A stretch of DNA of 55,504 nucleotides. Source: Mycobacterium sp. E3198 (GTDB lineage Bacteria; Actinomycetota; Actinomycetes; Mycobacteriales; Mycobacteriaceae). The position numbers and the translations under genes are program-made. The stretch spans positions 1 through 55,504 of the forward strand of contig NZ_LZIS01000169.1 of assembly GCF_001667015.1 (NCBI RefSeq), written 5' to 3'. The notes beneath the pieces were generated by a model. That model was given only the letters and a program-made list of their open reading frames with translations. It made no database searches and was not told the DNA's origin. Below, in pieces: positions 24,852 to 33,210 of this stretch; position 1 is the first letter of the stretch, and the number at the start of each line of letters is the position of its first letter.

Positions 24852-27286
24852 TGGCGCAACCCCTCCCCGAATTCCCGCTGGCGGGCTACACCGTGGTCGA
24901 CCTGTCCACCAAGATAGCGGGCGCCTACTGCACGAAGCTGCTGGCCGACGGCGGCGCCGACGTCGTCAAAGTCGAACCGCCAGAAGGCGACCCGTTGCGG
25001 GTCTGGTCGGCGTCGGGCACCGCCATCCCGCCCGATGAGGACGGCGCCTTGTTCAGCTTCCTTGCCGGATCCAAGCACAGCGTCGTCGCGGATCCCGACG
25101 TCGGCGACGACGCGGCCCTGTTGCACGGGCTGCTGGCCACAGCGGAGGCTGTGGTGTGGTCGGCTGGTTCGAGACTGGCCGACAGCCCGGACTTCACGCC
25201 GGCCGCCATCCACGACCGCCATCCGCACCTCACCGTCTTGTCGATCACGCCCTTCGGGCTCCAGGGGCCCTGGCGACACCGGGCGGCCACCGAGTTCACG
25301 CTGCAGGCCTGGTCCGGGGGAATCATCGGGCTCGGACGCGGCGAGCCCGACCGCGCGCCGGTGTTCGTCGGCGGGCAGGTGGGGGAATACCTGGCCGGCG
25401 TCTACGCCAGCGCCGCGTTGCTCGCGTCGCGGTACGGCCGGGACAACGGCGGCCCGGGCCAACTGCTGGACCTGTCCATGCTGGAGACCCAGATCCTTTG
25501 CCTGACCTACTATCCCGTCACCTACTTCGAAATGCTCGGACGCCCATGGCGGGACGCGAGACGACTCACCGTGCCGGGTGTGGCCCGCGCCAAAGACGGA
25601 CTGGTGGACCTCGGCTGTGGCACCGCACAGCAGTGGTTCGACCTCTGCGCGATGGTGGGACACCCCGAGTGGATCGATGAGGAGTCGCCGCTGACGATCA
25701 CCGAGCAGGCCAACATTCACGCCGATGAGATCTACGCCTGGGTCGAGAGCAACACGGTCGACGATATCCGGGAGCTGGCGACGGCGTTCCGGATTCCGAA
25801 CGCGCCGGTTGCCAACGGCGCCAACATCACAACGCTCGACCACTTCCGCGAACGCGGATCGTTCGTGCGCAACCCCCGCGGGTTTCAGCAGCCGGGGCAT
25901 CCGTACCGCATGGGACCGGCCCGGCTCCGTCCGCCGGGCCCCGCGCCGCGGCTGGGGGAGCACACGTCGCGCTACCGGACCGCCCCGCCCACTCCCCGGC
26001 CGGCGTCCAGACCTTCGGAAGAGCGCCCAAACAGATTGCCGCTGAGCGGGCTTCGCGTGCTGGACATGACCACGTTCTGGGCCGGCCCGTGCGGCACCCA
26101 CTTCCTGGCGATGCTCGGCGCCGAAGTCATTCACCTGGAATCCGGCCGCCGCCCCGACGGCACCCGCCTGATCGCCGGCCTACCGATCACCGAAGCACAG
26201 TGGTGGGAGAAGTCGCCGATCTTCGCGGCGCTGAACACCAACAAGAAGGGGCTGACCCTGGACCTGCAGAACCCGCGCGGCCGGGAGCTGTTAGGGCGGC
26301 TCATCGCGACGTGCGACGTCGTCGCGGAAAACTTCACGCCGCGGGTGCTGGACCAGGTCGGACTGAATTTCCCTGCAATCCAAGCGATCAAGCCCGACGC
26401 AATCCTGTTGCGGATGCCGGGGTTCGGCCTGGACGGCCCGTGGCGCGACAACCCGGCGTTCGCCTATGTCATCGAGGCGGCGGCGGGCGTGAGCTGGCTG
26501 ACCGGCTATCCCGACCGCACACCGTATGACCCGTATTCGATCGGCGATCCCAACGCGGGCATGCACGCGCTCAACGCGTTGCTGCTGGCGCTCGAGCATC
26601 GCCGCCGCACCGGCCAGGGCGTGCTGGTGGAAGCGGCGATGGTGGACGCCGCGCTCAGCATCTCCGCCGAGCAGGTCATCGAGTACTCCGCCTACGGCGC
26701 GCTGCTGGAACGGGCGGGCAACCGCGGACCGACCGCGGCGCCGCAAAACCTGTACCGCAGCGCCGATCTCGACGAATTCGGCCGCCTCGACAGTTGGGTC
26801 GCGATCGCGGTCGCGACCGACGACCACTGGACCCGCCTGGGCAAGGCCCTCGGATCACCCTCGTGGGCAACCGATCCCACGCTGGCCACCGCGGCGGGCC
26901 GGGCGGCACACCACGATGTCATCGACGAGCACCTGGCCAATTGGTGTGCGCCCCGCGGCCGCGACGAGATCGTCGCCGCCCTCTGGGCGGCCGGCGTGCC
27001 GGTGGCCAAGGTCATGCAACCGCATCGCCAAACGGAATTGGAACAGCTGGCGTTCCGACGCTTCTTCGAGGAGGTCGATCACCCGGTGGCCGGCCCGGCG
27101 CGGCTCAGCACCGTGCCGATGAGGTTCTCCGCCGGACCCAGGGCGTTTCACACCCGGCACGCGCCGCTGCTGGGCGAGCACAACCGCGAATTGCTGATGC
27201 AGCTGGGTTTGACCGAGTCGGAGATCGCGGATCTGGAAGCCGATGGCGTCATCGGGCGGGCGCCGGCGGTCCGCGCCGCCACCTGA
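24851..27286 (+). CDS. Tandem-domain CaiB/BaiF family III CoA-transferase
   Basis: An 811-aa protein made of two family III CoA-transferase domains (about 1-375 and 395-800) in one chain. Each has the N-terminal AGP/AGA...VVKVE-type segment (IAGAYCTKLLADGGADVVKV and WAGPCGTHFLAMLGAEVIHL). The catalytic Asp is visible in domain 2 (SIGDPNAG, Asp566); domain 1 has Glu179 at that place (GQVGEYLAG). Family III enzymes normally work as interlocked dimers, so this is a fused dimer with one altered site. It likely activates a carboxylic acid intermediate to its CoA thioester. The GTG start overlaps the crotonase stop. Confidence 0.88.
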   Translation: MAQPLPEFPLAGYTVVDLSTKIAGAYCTKLLADGGADVVKVEPPEGDPLRVWSASGTAIPPDEDGALFSFLAGSKHSVVADPDVGDDAALLHGLLATAEAVVWSAGSRLADSPDFTPAAIHDRHPHLTVLSITPFGLQGPWRHRAATEFTLQAWSGGIIGLGRGEPDRAPVFVGGQVGEYLAGVYASAALLASRYGRDNGGPGQLLDLSMLETQILCLTYYPVTYFEMLGRPWRDARRLTVPGVARAKDGLVDLGCGTAQQWFDLCAMVGHPEWIDEESPLTITEQANIHADEIYAWVESNTVDDIRELATAFRIPNAPVANGANITTLDHFRERGSFVRNPRGFQQPGHPYRMGPARLRPPGPAPRLGEHTSRYRTAPPTPRPASRPSEERPNRLPLSGLRVLDMTTFWAGPCGTHFLAMLGAEVIHLESGRRPDGTRLIAGLPITEAQWWEKSPIFAALNTNKKGLTLDLQNPRGRELLGRLIATCDVVAENFTPRVLDQVGLNFPAIQAIKPDAILLRMPGFGLDGPWRDNPAFAYVIEAAAGVSWLTGYPDRTPYDPYSIGDPNAGMHALNALLLALEHRRRTGQGVLVEAAMVDAALSISAEQVIEYSAYGALLERAGNRGPTAAPQNLYRSADLDEFGRLDSWVAIAVATDDHWTRLGKALGSPSWATDPTLATAAGRAAHHDVIDEHLANWCAPRGRDEIVAALWAAGVPVAKVMQPHRQTELEQLAFRRFFEEVDHPVAGPARLSTVPMRFSAGPRAFHTRHAPLLGEHNRELLMQLGLTESEIADLEADGVIGRAPAVRAAT

Positions 27287-27302
27287 CCGGCGTGGGCGAG
27301 GT

Positions 27303-27316
27303 GTCACATCTGTGAC
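27303..27316. promoter_or_regulatory. Short palindrome before the small membrane protein gene
   Basis: GTCACA-TC-TGTGAC, two perfect 6-bp arms, 20 nt before the ATG at 27337. It lies between the CoA-transferase stop and the next start, so it could be an operator for that gene alone. No known consensus is assigned. Confidence 0.4.
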
Positions 27317-27336
27317 CGCTGCGGCGTCTAGAGGGT

Positions 27337-27807
27337 ATGAACGCACTACTGCATCGAAGCGTACTGGCACTGTTGGGCGTCGGCGGCGCGGCGACGGGCC
27401 TGTGGGCCTACGCGGCGCCGCGCCACTGGTACGACAACTATCCCGGGTTCGGCATGACCTGGCTGCCGCCGCTCGGCCCGTACAACGAGCACCTCGCCAA
27501 AGACGTCGGCGCGATGTTTTTGGCGATGGCGGCGGTCAGCGCCGTCACGTTCGTCCTCGTCGCCAACCAAACCCTGGTCAGGACCGCAGCGCTGATGTGG
27601 CTCGTCTTCAACTCACTGCACTGCGTCTATCACCTGTCGATGCTGCAGATGTACAACACCCGGGACGCGACAATCAACGGAATCCTGTTGCCCCTGGCCG
27701 TGTTGGCGGCGGCGGCACTGTTCCTTCCGGTGCGGGTCTCTAGTGGGCCCAGCCCCCGGCGGCCTGTTCGTCGAACGTCCGGTCAATCCGCTCGAACCGA
27801 CGCTTGA
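27337..27807 (+). CDS. Small membrane protein of unknown function
   Basis: A 156-aa protein with four likely membrane segments (about residues 5-25, 52-75, 80-98 and 112-132). MTWLPPLGPYNEHLAKDVGA lies between the first and second helices. After about residue 134 the chain becomes basic and rich in Ser/Pro/Arg. Those last 22 codons overlap the end of the convergent SDR gene (27740-27807), so the tail may be poorly conserved. The family resembles small DUF4345-type membrane proteins only in layout; I do not recognise a function. AGAGGGT is the ribosome site. Confidence 0.7.
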   Translation: MNALLHRSVLALLGVGGAATGLWAYAAPRHWYDNYPGFGMTWLPPLGPYNEHLAKDVGAMFLAMAAVSAVTFVLVANQTLVRTAALMWLVFNSLHCVYHLSMLQMYNTRDATINGILLPLAVLAAAALFLPVRVSSGPSPRRPVRRTSGQSARTDA

Positions 27808-28570
27808 CCGAGGCGCGCGCCGCCTCGTGCGGCAGGACGTACAGCCGGTTGGCCTCGATCGCGTCGGCCGTCAGCCTGGCGACCGCGTCGACGCTCACGC
27901 CCTCGTCCTGCGCGGGCAGCGGGCCGAAGGCCCCCTCGGGAGAGGAGGACAACCCGTAATCCGCGCCGCGAATGCGTTCCGAGTTGGACACCAGCTTGGT
28001 CTCGATGACCATCGGGCACAGCACCGATACGCCGATGCCGTTGTCCTTGACCTCCCGGGCCAGCGTCTCCGCCAGGCCCACCACGCCGTACTTGGCAACG
28101 CCGTACGCGCCCAGGCCCGCGTTGGGCACCAGGCCGGCGAACGACGCGGTGAACGCGATGTGGCCCCCGGTGCCCTGCTCGAGCAGCCGCGGCAGGAAGG
28201 CCTCGACGGCATGGATCGAACCCCACAGGTCGATGTCGATCACCCAGCGCCAGTCGTCGTGCGTCATCTGCGCGAGTGGACCGGCGACGACGATCCCCGC
28301 GTTGCTGAACAGCACGTCAACCTGGCCCAGCAGGCGAAAAGCCTCGTCCGCGAGATGCACCATCTCCTCGAGATGCCGCACGTCGCACATCACCCCGTGC
28401 GCGTCAAAGCCCTCGCCACGCAGGTGGGCCACGGCCTGTTCCAGCGCGGGCTGGTCGACGTCGGCGAGCACCAGCCGTGCTCCGCGGCGGGCAAACTCGG
28501 TGGCGGTGGCCAAACCGATGCCGCTCGCCCCGCCGGTGACGACCGCGGCCCGTCCTTCGAATCCGTCCAT
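27740..28570 (-). CDS. SDR family oxidoreductase
   Basis: A 276-aa classical SDR. TGGASGIG (12-19), SNAG, the Ser in FTASFAG and YGVAK are intact. The C-terminal part is longer than in FabG-like enzymes and ends in RRFERIDRTFDEQAAGGWAH, as in many mycobacterial SDRs that act on lipid or sterol-like ketones. Its 3' end overlaps that of the convergent membrane protein gene by 68 nt. It follows the mycofactocin-type SDR by 11 nt on the same strand, suggesting one operon of P450, SDR and SDR. Confidence 0.87.
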   Translation of the reverse strand: MDGFEGRAAVVTGGASGIGLATATEFARRGARLVLADVDQPALEQAVAHLRGEGFDAHGVMCDVRHLEEMVHLADEAFRLLGQVDVLFSNAGIVVAGPLAQMTHDDWRWVIDIDLWGSIHAVEAFLPRLLEQGTGGHIAFTASFAGLVPNAGLGAYGVAKYGVVGLAETLAREVKDNGIGVSVLCPMVIETKLVSNSERIRGADYGLSSSPEGAFGPLPAQDEGVSVDAVARLTADAIEANRLYVLPHEAARASVKRRFERIDRTFDEQAAGGWAH

Positions 28571-28581
28571 AGGACGGGACC

Positions 28582-29430
28582 CTATTTCAGGCAGCTACCC
28601 GCATCGATGGGCAGGGTCACCCCGGTGACGTAGCGGGACTCGTCGGAGGCGAAGAACAGCACCGCGTTGCTGATGTCGACCGGATCCACCCACGGCACCG
28701 GCAGCGTGTGGAACATCTGACAGATCGGGGCCATGTCGTCGGGGCCCGGGTTCTCCAGGTCCGGTCGGAACATCCGCCAGGTCCCCTCGTTCATGATCAT
28801 CGCGGTGCTCACGTGGGTGGGATGCACCGAGTTGACGCGAATCATGTGCTGCCCCAGCTCAACCCCGAACGCCCGCATCAGGCCGACCACGCCGTGTTTG
28901 GCGGCGACATAGTGGCCGGTGTGTGGGTAGGCCTTGAGCCCGCCGACCGAGCTGGTCAAGATGATCGACCCGCCGCGGCCGCCCGCAAGGATATGGGGGA
29001 CACCGGCTTTCACCGACTTCCACACCCCGGAGAGGTTGACGTCGATCATCTCCGTCCAGTCCTCTTCGCTCGTTTTGTCCAGCGTTTCACCGCCGTTGCC
29101 GATGCCCGCGTTGGCCACGATGATGTCGAGCCGGCCGAGCTGCTCGACGCCGCTGTCGACGGCGGCCTTTAGCGCGTCGTAGTCACGCACGTCGACTTCC
29201 GCCGTGACGATCCGGCGGTTATGGCCCTTGACCAGATCGGCCGTCTCCGCCAGATCCTCGGGCGTCGACGCGGGAATTGCCGTGTCCTGGAGTCCGTCGC
29301 GGATCGGTTTGCAGATGTCGACCGCGATGATGTCGGCGCCCTCTTGCGCCAACCGCACCGCGTGGCTGCGGCCCTGACCGCGCGCCGCCCCGGTGATGAA
29401 AGCGACTTTGCCCTCAACACGTCCAGTCAT
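28582..29430 (-). CDS. Mycofactocin-coupled SDR family oxidoreductase
   Basis: A 282-aa SDR of the mycofactocin-dependent branch. The tell-tale nucleotide motif TGAARGQGRSHAVRLAQEGA and following IIAVDIC are seen, then an insert (STPEDLAETADLVKGHNRRI) that buries the bound NAD in this subfamily. Ser in ILTSSVGG and YVAAK are catalytic. Known family members keep NAD bound and hand electrons to mycofactocin, oxidising alcohols. The mycofactocin biosynthesis genes are not in the window. It is co-oriented with the P450 upstream (27 nt gap), so it could oxidise the alcohol made by that P450. Confidence 0.92.
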   Translation of the reverse strand: MTGRVEGKVAFITGAARGQGRSHAVRLAQEGADIIAVDICKPIRDGLQDTAIPASTPEDLAETADLVKGHNRRIVTAEVDVRDYDALKAAVDSGVEQLGRLDIIVANAGIGNGGETLDKTSEEDWTEMIDVNLSGVWKSVKAGVPHILAGGRGGSIILTSSVGGLKAYPHTGHYVAAKHGVVGLMRAFGVELGQHMIRVNSVHPTHVSTAMIMNEGTWRMFRPDLENPGPDDMAPICQMFHTLPVPWVDPVDISNAVLFFASDESRYVTGVTLPIDAGSCLK

Positions 29431-29457
29431 TGGCTCCTACCTCATTTCCTCAACGGC

Positions 29458-30660
29458 TCAGCCGAGAACGGCTGGCATGGTCTCCCATCCCCGCACGGTG
29501 GAAGTCGGGGACAGCTTGGCGGCGGCAAGGTCGACGTCCCACGTGGGGAAGCGCTTCAAGATCTCTTCGAGCGCGATGCGGCCCTCGAGGCGGGCCAGCG
29601 CCGAGCCGAGGCAGTAGTGGGTGCCGACACTGAACGTCAGGTGTTGGTGCGGTTCGCGGCGGATGTCGAAAACGTCGCCGTCCGGCGGGAATTGGCGGTC
29701 GTCGCGGTTGGCCGCGCCCACGAGCATCATCATGACGCTGCCCGCCGGCACGCGTTGGCCGTAGTACTCGACGTCGCGGGTCACGTAGCGGGCAACGTGC
29801 GGTGCCGGCGGTTCGAAGCGCAGCAACTCCTCGATCGCCGCGGGGATCAGCGACGGTTCGGCGACCAGCGCGCGCCGCTGCTCGGGGTGCTCGGCCAGCA
29901 CCTTGCCGGTCCACCCGATCAGCCGGGTGGTGGTCTCGTTGCCGGCGCCGGAGACCACGCTGATGTAGATGAGCAGTTCCTCGCGGGTGAGTCGGCGGAC
30001 GGTTCCCGTCTCGTCCTCGAACTCGGCGCGCAGGAGTTCGGTCATGATGTCGTCGGACGGATGCTCGGCCCGCCAGTCGATGAACTGGCCGAAAAATTCG
30101 CCGTTCATCATGTGGTCGGCCGTGGCGTCCATCGGCTTGCCCGCTTCGGTGCGCAGGTTCGCGTTGGCGCGATCGCGCGCGGCTTCCTGGTATTCCTCGG
30201 GGATGCCCAGGAGCATGCCGATCACCCGCATCGGCATCTGCGCGCCGAGGTCGGCGACGAAGTCGAACCGGTCCGTGCCGACCAGCGGATCCAAACTGCG
30301 AGCGCAGAATTCGCGGATCTTCGGCTCGAGGTCGTTGATCTTGCGCGGCGTGAACATCCGGGACAGCAGCTTGCGGTGGACGTCGTGGATCGGCGGATCC
30401 TCGAACAAGATAACGCCCGGCGGGATGTCGATGTTCGCTTTGATCAGCTCGAGGATCGCGCCCTTCGCCGAGCTGAAGGTCTGGTAGTCGACCAGCCCGC
30501 GGTCCACGTCGTCGAACCGGCTCAGCGCGAAGAAGTCGTGCTGCTCGTTGTAGTACAGCGGCGCCTCCTCCCGCAGCCGCCGAAACATCGGGTAGGGGTC
30601 GGCGTTGAGCCCAACGTCGTACGGGTCGAAGTGGATCTCGCTGGGCGCGCTGAGTGTCAC
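29458..30660 (-). CDS. Cytochrome P450
   Basis: A 400-aa P450 with I-helix SGAGNETTT, K-helix EELLRFEPP and heme ligand segment FSVGTHYCLG (Cys350). GTG start. It lies 210 nt downstream of the TetR gene at 30871 on the same strand, with a GAGAAT-N3-ATTCTC operator in that gap (30793-30807). Two SDRs follow, making a plausible hydroxylate-then-oxidise set. No ferredoxin is adjacent, so it would borrow one. The sequence resembles the P450 at 46475-47680 in the N-terminus (FDPY, LYYNE/LYYDE, FFALSR/FYALTR). Confidence 0.93.
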   Translation of the reverse strand: MTLSAPSEIHFDPYDVGLNADPYPMFRRLREEAPLYYNEQHDFFALSRFDDVDRGLVDYQTFSSAKGAILELIKANIDIPPGVILFEDPPIHDVHRKLLSRMFTPRKINDLEPKIREFCARSLDPLVGTDRFDFVADLGAQMPMRVIGMLLGIPEEYQEAARDRANANLRTEAGKPMDATADHMMNGEFFGQFIDWRAEHPSDDIMTELLRAEFEDETGTVRRLTREELLIYISVVSGAGNETTTRLIGWTGKVLAEHPEQRRALVAEPSLIPAAIEELLRFEPPAPHVARYVTRDVEYYGQRVPAGSVMMMLVGAANRDDRQFPPDGDVFDIRREPHQHLTFSVGTHYCLGSALARLEGRIALEEILKRFPTWDVDLAAAKLSPTSTVRGWETMPAVLG

Positions 30661-30792
30661 GGGTGGTCAATCGCCTCTCGCCGGAACCGCGTTCCCCCGG
30701 AATCGCGGATCGTGCCGCATGTGACTCTGTCGACGCCCACCACCGGGCGTCAACGACGAATCCGTTTCAGCTACTTGTGGTTCTAGATATTA

Positions 30793-30807
30793 GAGAATCC
30801 GATTCTC
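30793..30807. promoter_or_regulatory. GAGAAT-N3-ATTCTC operator, site A
   Basis: GAGAATCCGATTCTC, a 6-bp perfect inverted repeat with a 3-bp centre, in the gap between the TetR gene and the P450 gene and 132 nt upstream of the P450 start. The same arms occur at 31643-31657 and 38942-38956, with a degenerate form at 44455-44469. Confidence 0.7.
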
Positions 30808-30870
30808 ATGGGCAAACGACGTGCGCTATTTGCTCAGCTTCCTCGTGCCGAGTGGGCGCCGCCGGAAGGG

Positions 30871-31587
30871 TCAGCCGACGAATCCGCGCGAGCAGAAATC
30901 CCACACCTCATCGGCGGTGATGGGGTGGACCGTCGCGTCATCGGAACCGCCGCTGGATTGGGCGATGAACATGACGGTCTGCATGGCCATGGCGGCCACC
31001 CGCCGCGGGTTAACGCCAGCGCGCAGCTTGCCGGCGTCGGACGCCGCCTCCATGAGCTCCGTCAGCAACGCCAGCAGCGGCGCATGGGCGACCTTGACCT
31101 CGGCCGGATGCGTCACCAACAAGCGTGGCGCAAAGTCGGTGAACAGCGGCCGCTTGGCCGTCGGGTCCGGGCGTGACGCCTCGTACAACAGCTCGATGGC
31201 GACCTTCAGGCGCTCCAGCGGGTCGGTCTGGCTCTCGGTGGCCGCCCGGATCTGGTCGGCCGAACGGCTCAGCGCGTCCTCGAACAGCGCGAGCAGCAGC
31301 TCGTGCTTGCCGTCGAACTGCAGGTAGAAGCTCCGCAACGACTGGCGGGACCGGTCGACGACCTCTTGGACGGTGAAGTCCGTGCTGCCCTTTTCGATGA
31401 TGATGGCCTGCGCCGCGTCGAGGAAGCGCTGAACGCGCTGCGCCGCCCGCAATTTCGCGGTTTTGATGGATCGTTCGACGGCGCGCTGCTTCCAGGCGGG
31501 CTCTTCGCTGGGGCTCGTCACGGCCGGCTCAGAGGATTGCCGCGTGGGGAGAACATGATTGGACTCTACCGGAGAACGCCGTGCCAT
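30871..31587 (-). CDS. TetR family transcriptional regulator
   Basis: A 238-aa TetR protein. After a ~35-residue polar N-terminus, the HTH spans RVQRFLDAAQAIIIEKGSTD, FTVQEVVDRSRQSLRSFYLQ and FDGKHELLLALFEDAL. The C-terminal domain resembles the TetR_C groups found beside mycobacterial lipid and sterol genes. It is divergent from the acyl-CoA dehydrogenase at 31740; a GAGAAT-N3-ATTCTC site lies in that gap 55 nt from its start, and another lies downstream before the P450. It is the best candidate for the regulator of all such sites in the window. The start could be a few codons further in. Confidence 0.88.
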   Translation of the reverse strand: MARRSPVESNHVLPTRQSSEPAVTSPSEEPAWKQRAVERSIKTAKLRAAQRVQRFLDAAQAIIIEKGSTDFTVQEVVDRSRQSLRSFYLQFDGKHELLLALFEDALSRSADQIRAATESQTDPLERLKVAIELLYEASRPDPTAKRPLFTDFAPRLLVTHPAEVKVAHAPLLALLTELMEAASDAGKLRAGVNPRRVAAMAMQTVMFIAQSSGGSDDATVHPITADEVWDFCSRGFVG

Positions 31588-31642
31588 CGGTGCGCTCGAC
31601 CCCCTATGGACGCCGTGTCGGAGATTGTAACTTTCTCACGAC

Positions 31643-31657
31643 GAGAATACTATTCTC
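31643..31657. promoter_or_regulatory. GAGAAT-N3-ATTCTC operator, site B
   Basis: GAGAATACTATTCTC, with perfect 6-bp arms, lies between the TetR start (31587, minus) and the acyl-CoA dehydrogenase start (31740, plus). It is positioned to control both. The surrounding stretch is unusually AT-rich for this genome, as expected of a promoter. Confidence 0.75.
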
Positions 31658-31739
31658 TTAGACGCGTGTATGGAAGCGCAATCGCAAGAGCATAACGCGC
31701 CGTGCCGGAGAATCCGGAAACCGCCATCCGAGGAGCACA

Positions 31740-32915
31740 GTGCAGCTGACCTTTGACGCCGACGTCGAGGCGTTCCGCGCCGAGTTCGTGGCCTTTCTGG
31801 ACGCACACCTTCCCTCGGATGCCGAGGCGGTGGAGCGGCCGCGCTCGAGTTCGCACATCCCGGAGTGGGCGCGGCGCTGGCAGCGGCTGCTCTTCGACAG
31901 CGGCTGGCTGCTGCCCGGCAATCCACCGGAATTCGGAGGCCGCAACGCCACGCTGTTGCAGCAATACGTGTACCTGGAGGAATTGGGGCGCCGGCGCATC
32001 TATCAAAGCTTCAACCCGCAGGGAGTGGGCATCATCGCGGCGTCGTTGTTGACGTTCGGCACCGACGAGCAGAAGCGCCGATGGGCGGTGCCGATTCTGC
32101 GGGCCGAGATCACCGCTTCGCTGGGGATGAGCGAGCCCGGCGCGGGCTCGGACCTGGCGTCGTTGAAGACACGGGCGGTGTTGGACGGGGACCACTTCGT
32201 CGTCAACGGGCAGAAGGTGTGGACGTCGGGCGCGCACGACGCCGACGTGCTGTTGGCGTTCGTGCGCACCGACCCGGGCAAGCCCAAACACAAGGGCATC
32301 AGCGCGCTGATGATTCCCACCGATACCCCGGGTGTGGTGCGCCGCCCCTTCGCTTCGATGTGCGACGACGGCGAGATCGATTTCAACGAGGTGTTTTTCA
32401 CCGACGCGCGGGTGCCCGCCGAGAATTTGGTGGGTGAACTCAACGAGGGCTGGCGCGTGGCTACCGGTTCGCTCGGCCACGAACGGGTCATGCTCTGGAT
32501 GGGCTATGTCGACTTACTACACGAGCTGACCATCGATTTCAGCCCGTCGGGATCGCTGGAGCGCGACCGCTACGCGACCCTGGTGATGGATTCCTATGCC
32601 CTGCGGCTGCTGGGGTCGGCGGCCCTGGCGCGCGCGGCCCGCGGGGAAGAGGACGTGCCCGCGCAATCGGTGCTCAAGCTGCTCGGCTCCGAGGCCCTGC
32701 AACGCGCCTCCGAGGACGCGCTGGGTGCCGCGGAAGCCGACGGGCTGGTGTATCACGCGGTCACCGCCCCGTTCGCTGCCTTGAACCTCGACAGCCACTA
32801 CCGCAGCTGGTTCGACCGGTACGCGCGCAGCTTCGCCGCGACCATCGCCGGCGGCACGTCCGAGATTCAGCGGAACATCATTGCCGAACGGGTGCTCGGC
32901 CTGCCGCGCAACTAG
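31740..32915 (+). CDS. Acyl-CoA dehydrogenase (FadE type)
   Basis: A 391-aa FAD enzyme that would make a 2,3-double bond in an acyl-CoA. MSEPGAGSDLASLKTRA (flavin-contact region), VVNGQKVWTSGAHDADVLLA, the middle-domain SALMIPTDTPGVVRRPF and the C-terminal AGGTSEIQRNIIAERVLGLP are typical. The GTG start at 31740 gives a normal N-terminus. It is divergent from the TetR with an operator between. The truncated or rearranged gene at the right end of the window (54781 onwards) encodes a closely similar protein and helps to show what is missing there. It overlaps the next convergent gene by 4 nt. Confidence 0.92.
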   Translation: MQLTFDADVEAFRAEFVAFLDAHLPSDAEAVERPRSSSHIPEWARRWQRLLFDSGWLLPGNPPEFGGRNATLLQQYVYLEELGRRRIYQSFNPQGVGIIAASLLTFGTDEQKRRWAVPILRAEITASLGMSEPGAGSDLASLKTRAVLDGDHFVVNGQKVWTSGAHDADVLLAFVRTDPGKPKHKGISALMIPTDTPGVVRRPFASMCDDGEIDFNEVFFTDARVPAENLVGELNEGWRVATGSLGHERVMLWMGYVDLLHELTIDFSPSGSLERDRYATLVMDSYALRLLGSAALARAARGEEDVPAQSVLKLLGSEALQRASEDALGAAEADGLVYHAVTAPFAALNLDSHYRSWFDRYARSFAATIAGGTSEIQRNIIAERVLGLPRN

Positions 32916-33175
32916 CGGGCGTCCGACCAGGCGTAGTAACCGATCGCGACGAGCCCCGCGGCGATCGACACGGCCCCTAATACCATGCCCGCGAGGGCGA
33001 TTCGTGGGTTGTTCGCTTCGCCGCGCTGCACTCGCCGGCGGGCGAGATCGCCGGTTATCAGCGCGGCTACGCCGAAGGGCACCCCCACGAGCAGCCAGCA
33101 GGTGAGGAGCGCGACGAGACCCACGATCAGCGAGGCAACGCCGACCTCGTTTCGGGGTGCATCGGGCTGACTCAC
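32912..33175 (-). CDS. DUF4190-type small membrane protein
   Basis: An 87-aa protein with two hydrophobic segments (about 13-40 and 60-82) separated by LARRRVQRGEANNPRIA. The double-helix pattern with a conserved Gly-rich first segment (GLVALLTCWLLVGVPFGVAA) matches DUF4190-domain proteins of actinobacteria. Function is unknown. It ends against the convergent acyl-CoA dehydrogenase (4-nt overlap). Confidence 0.75.
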   Translation of the reverse strand: MSQPDAPRNEVGVASLIVGLVALLTCWLLVGVPFGVAALITGDLARRRVQRGEANNPRIALAGMVLGAVSIAAGLVAIGYYAWSDAR

Positions 33176-33210
33176 GGTTTCCCATGTTAGACACGCGACG
33201 GGCTGTGAGG

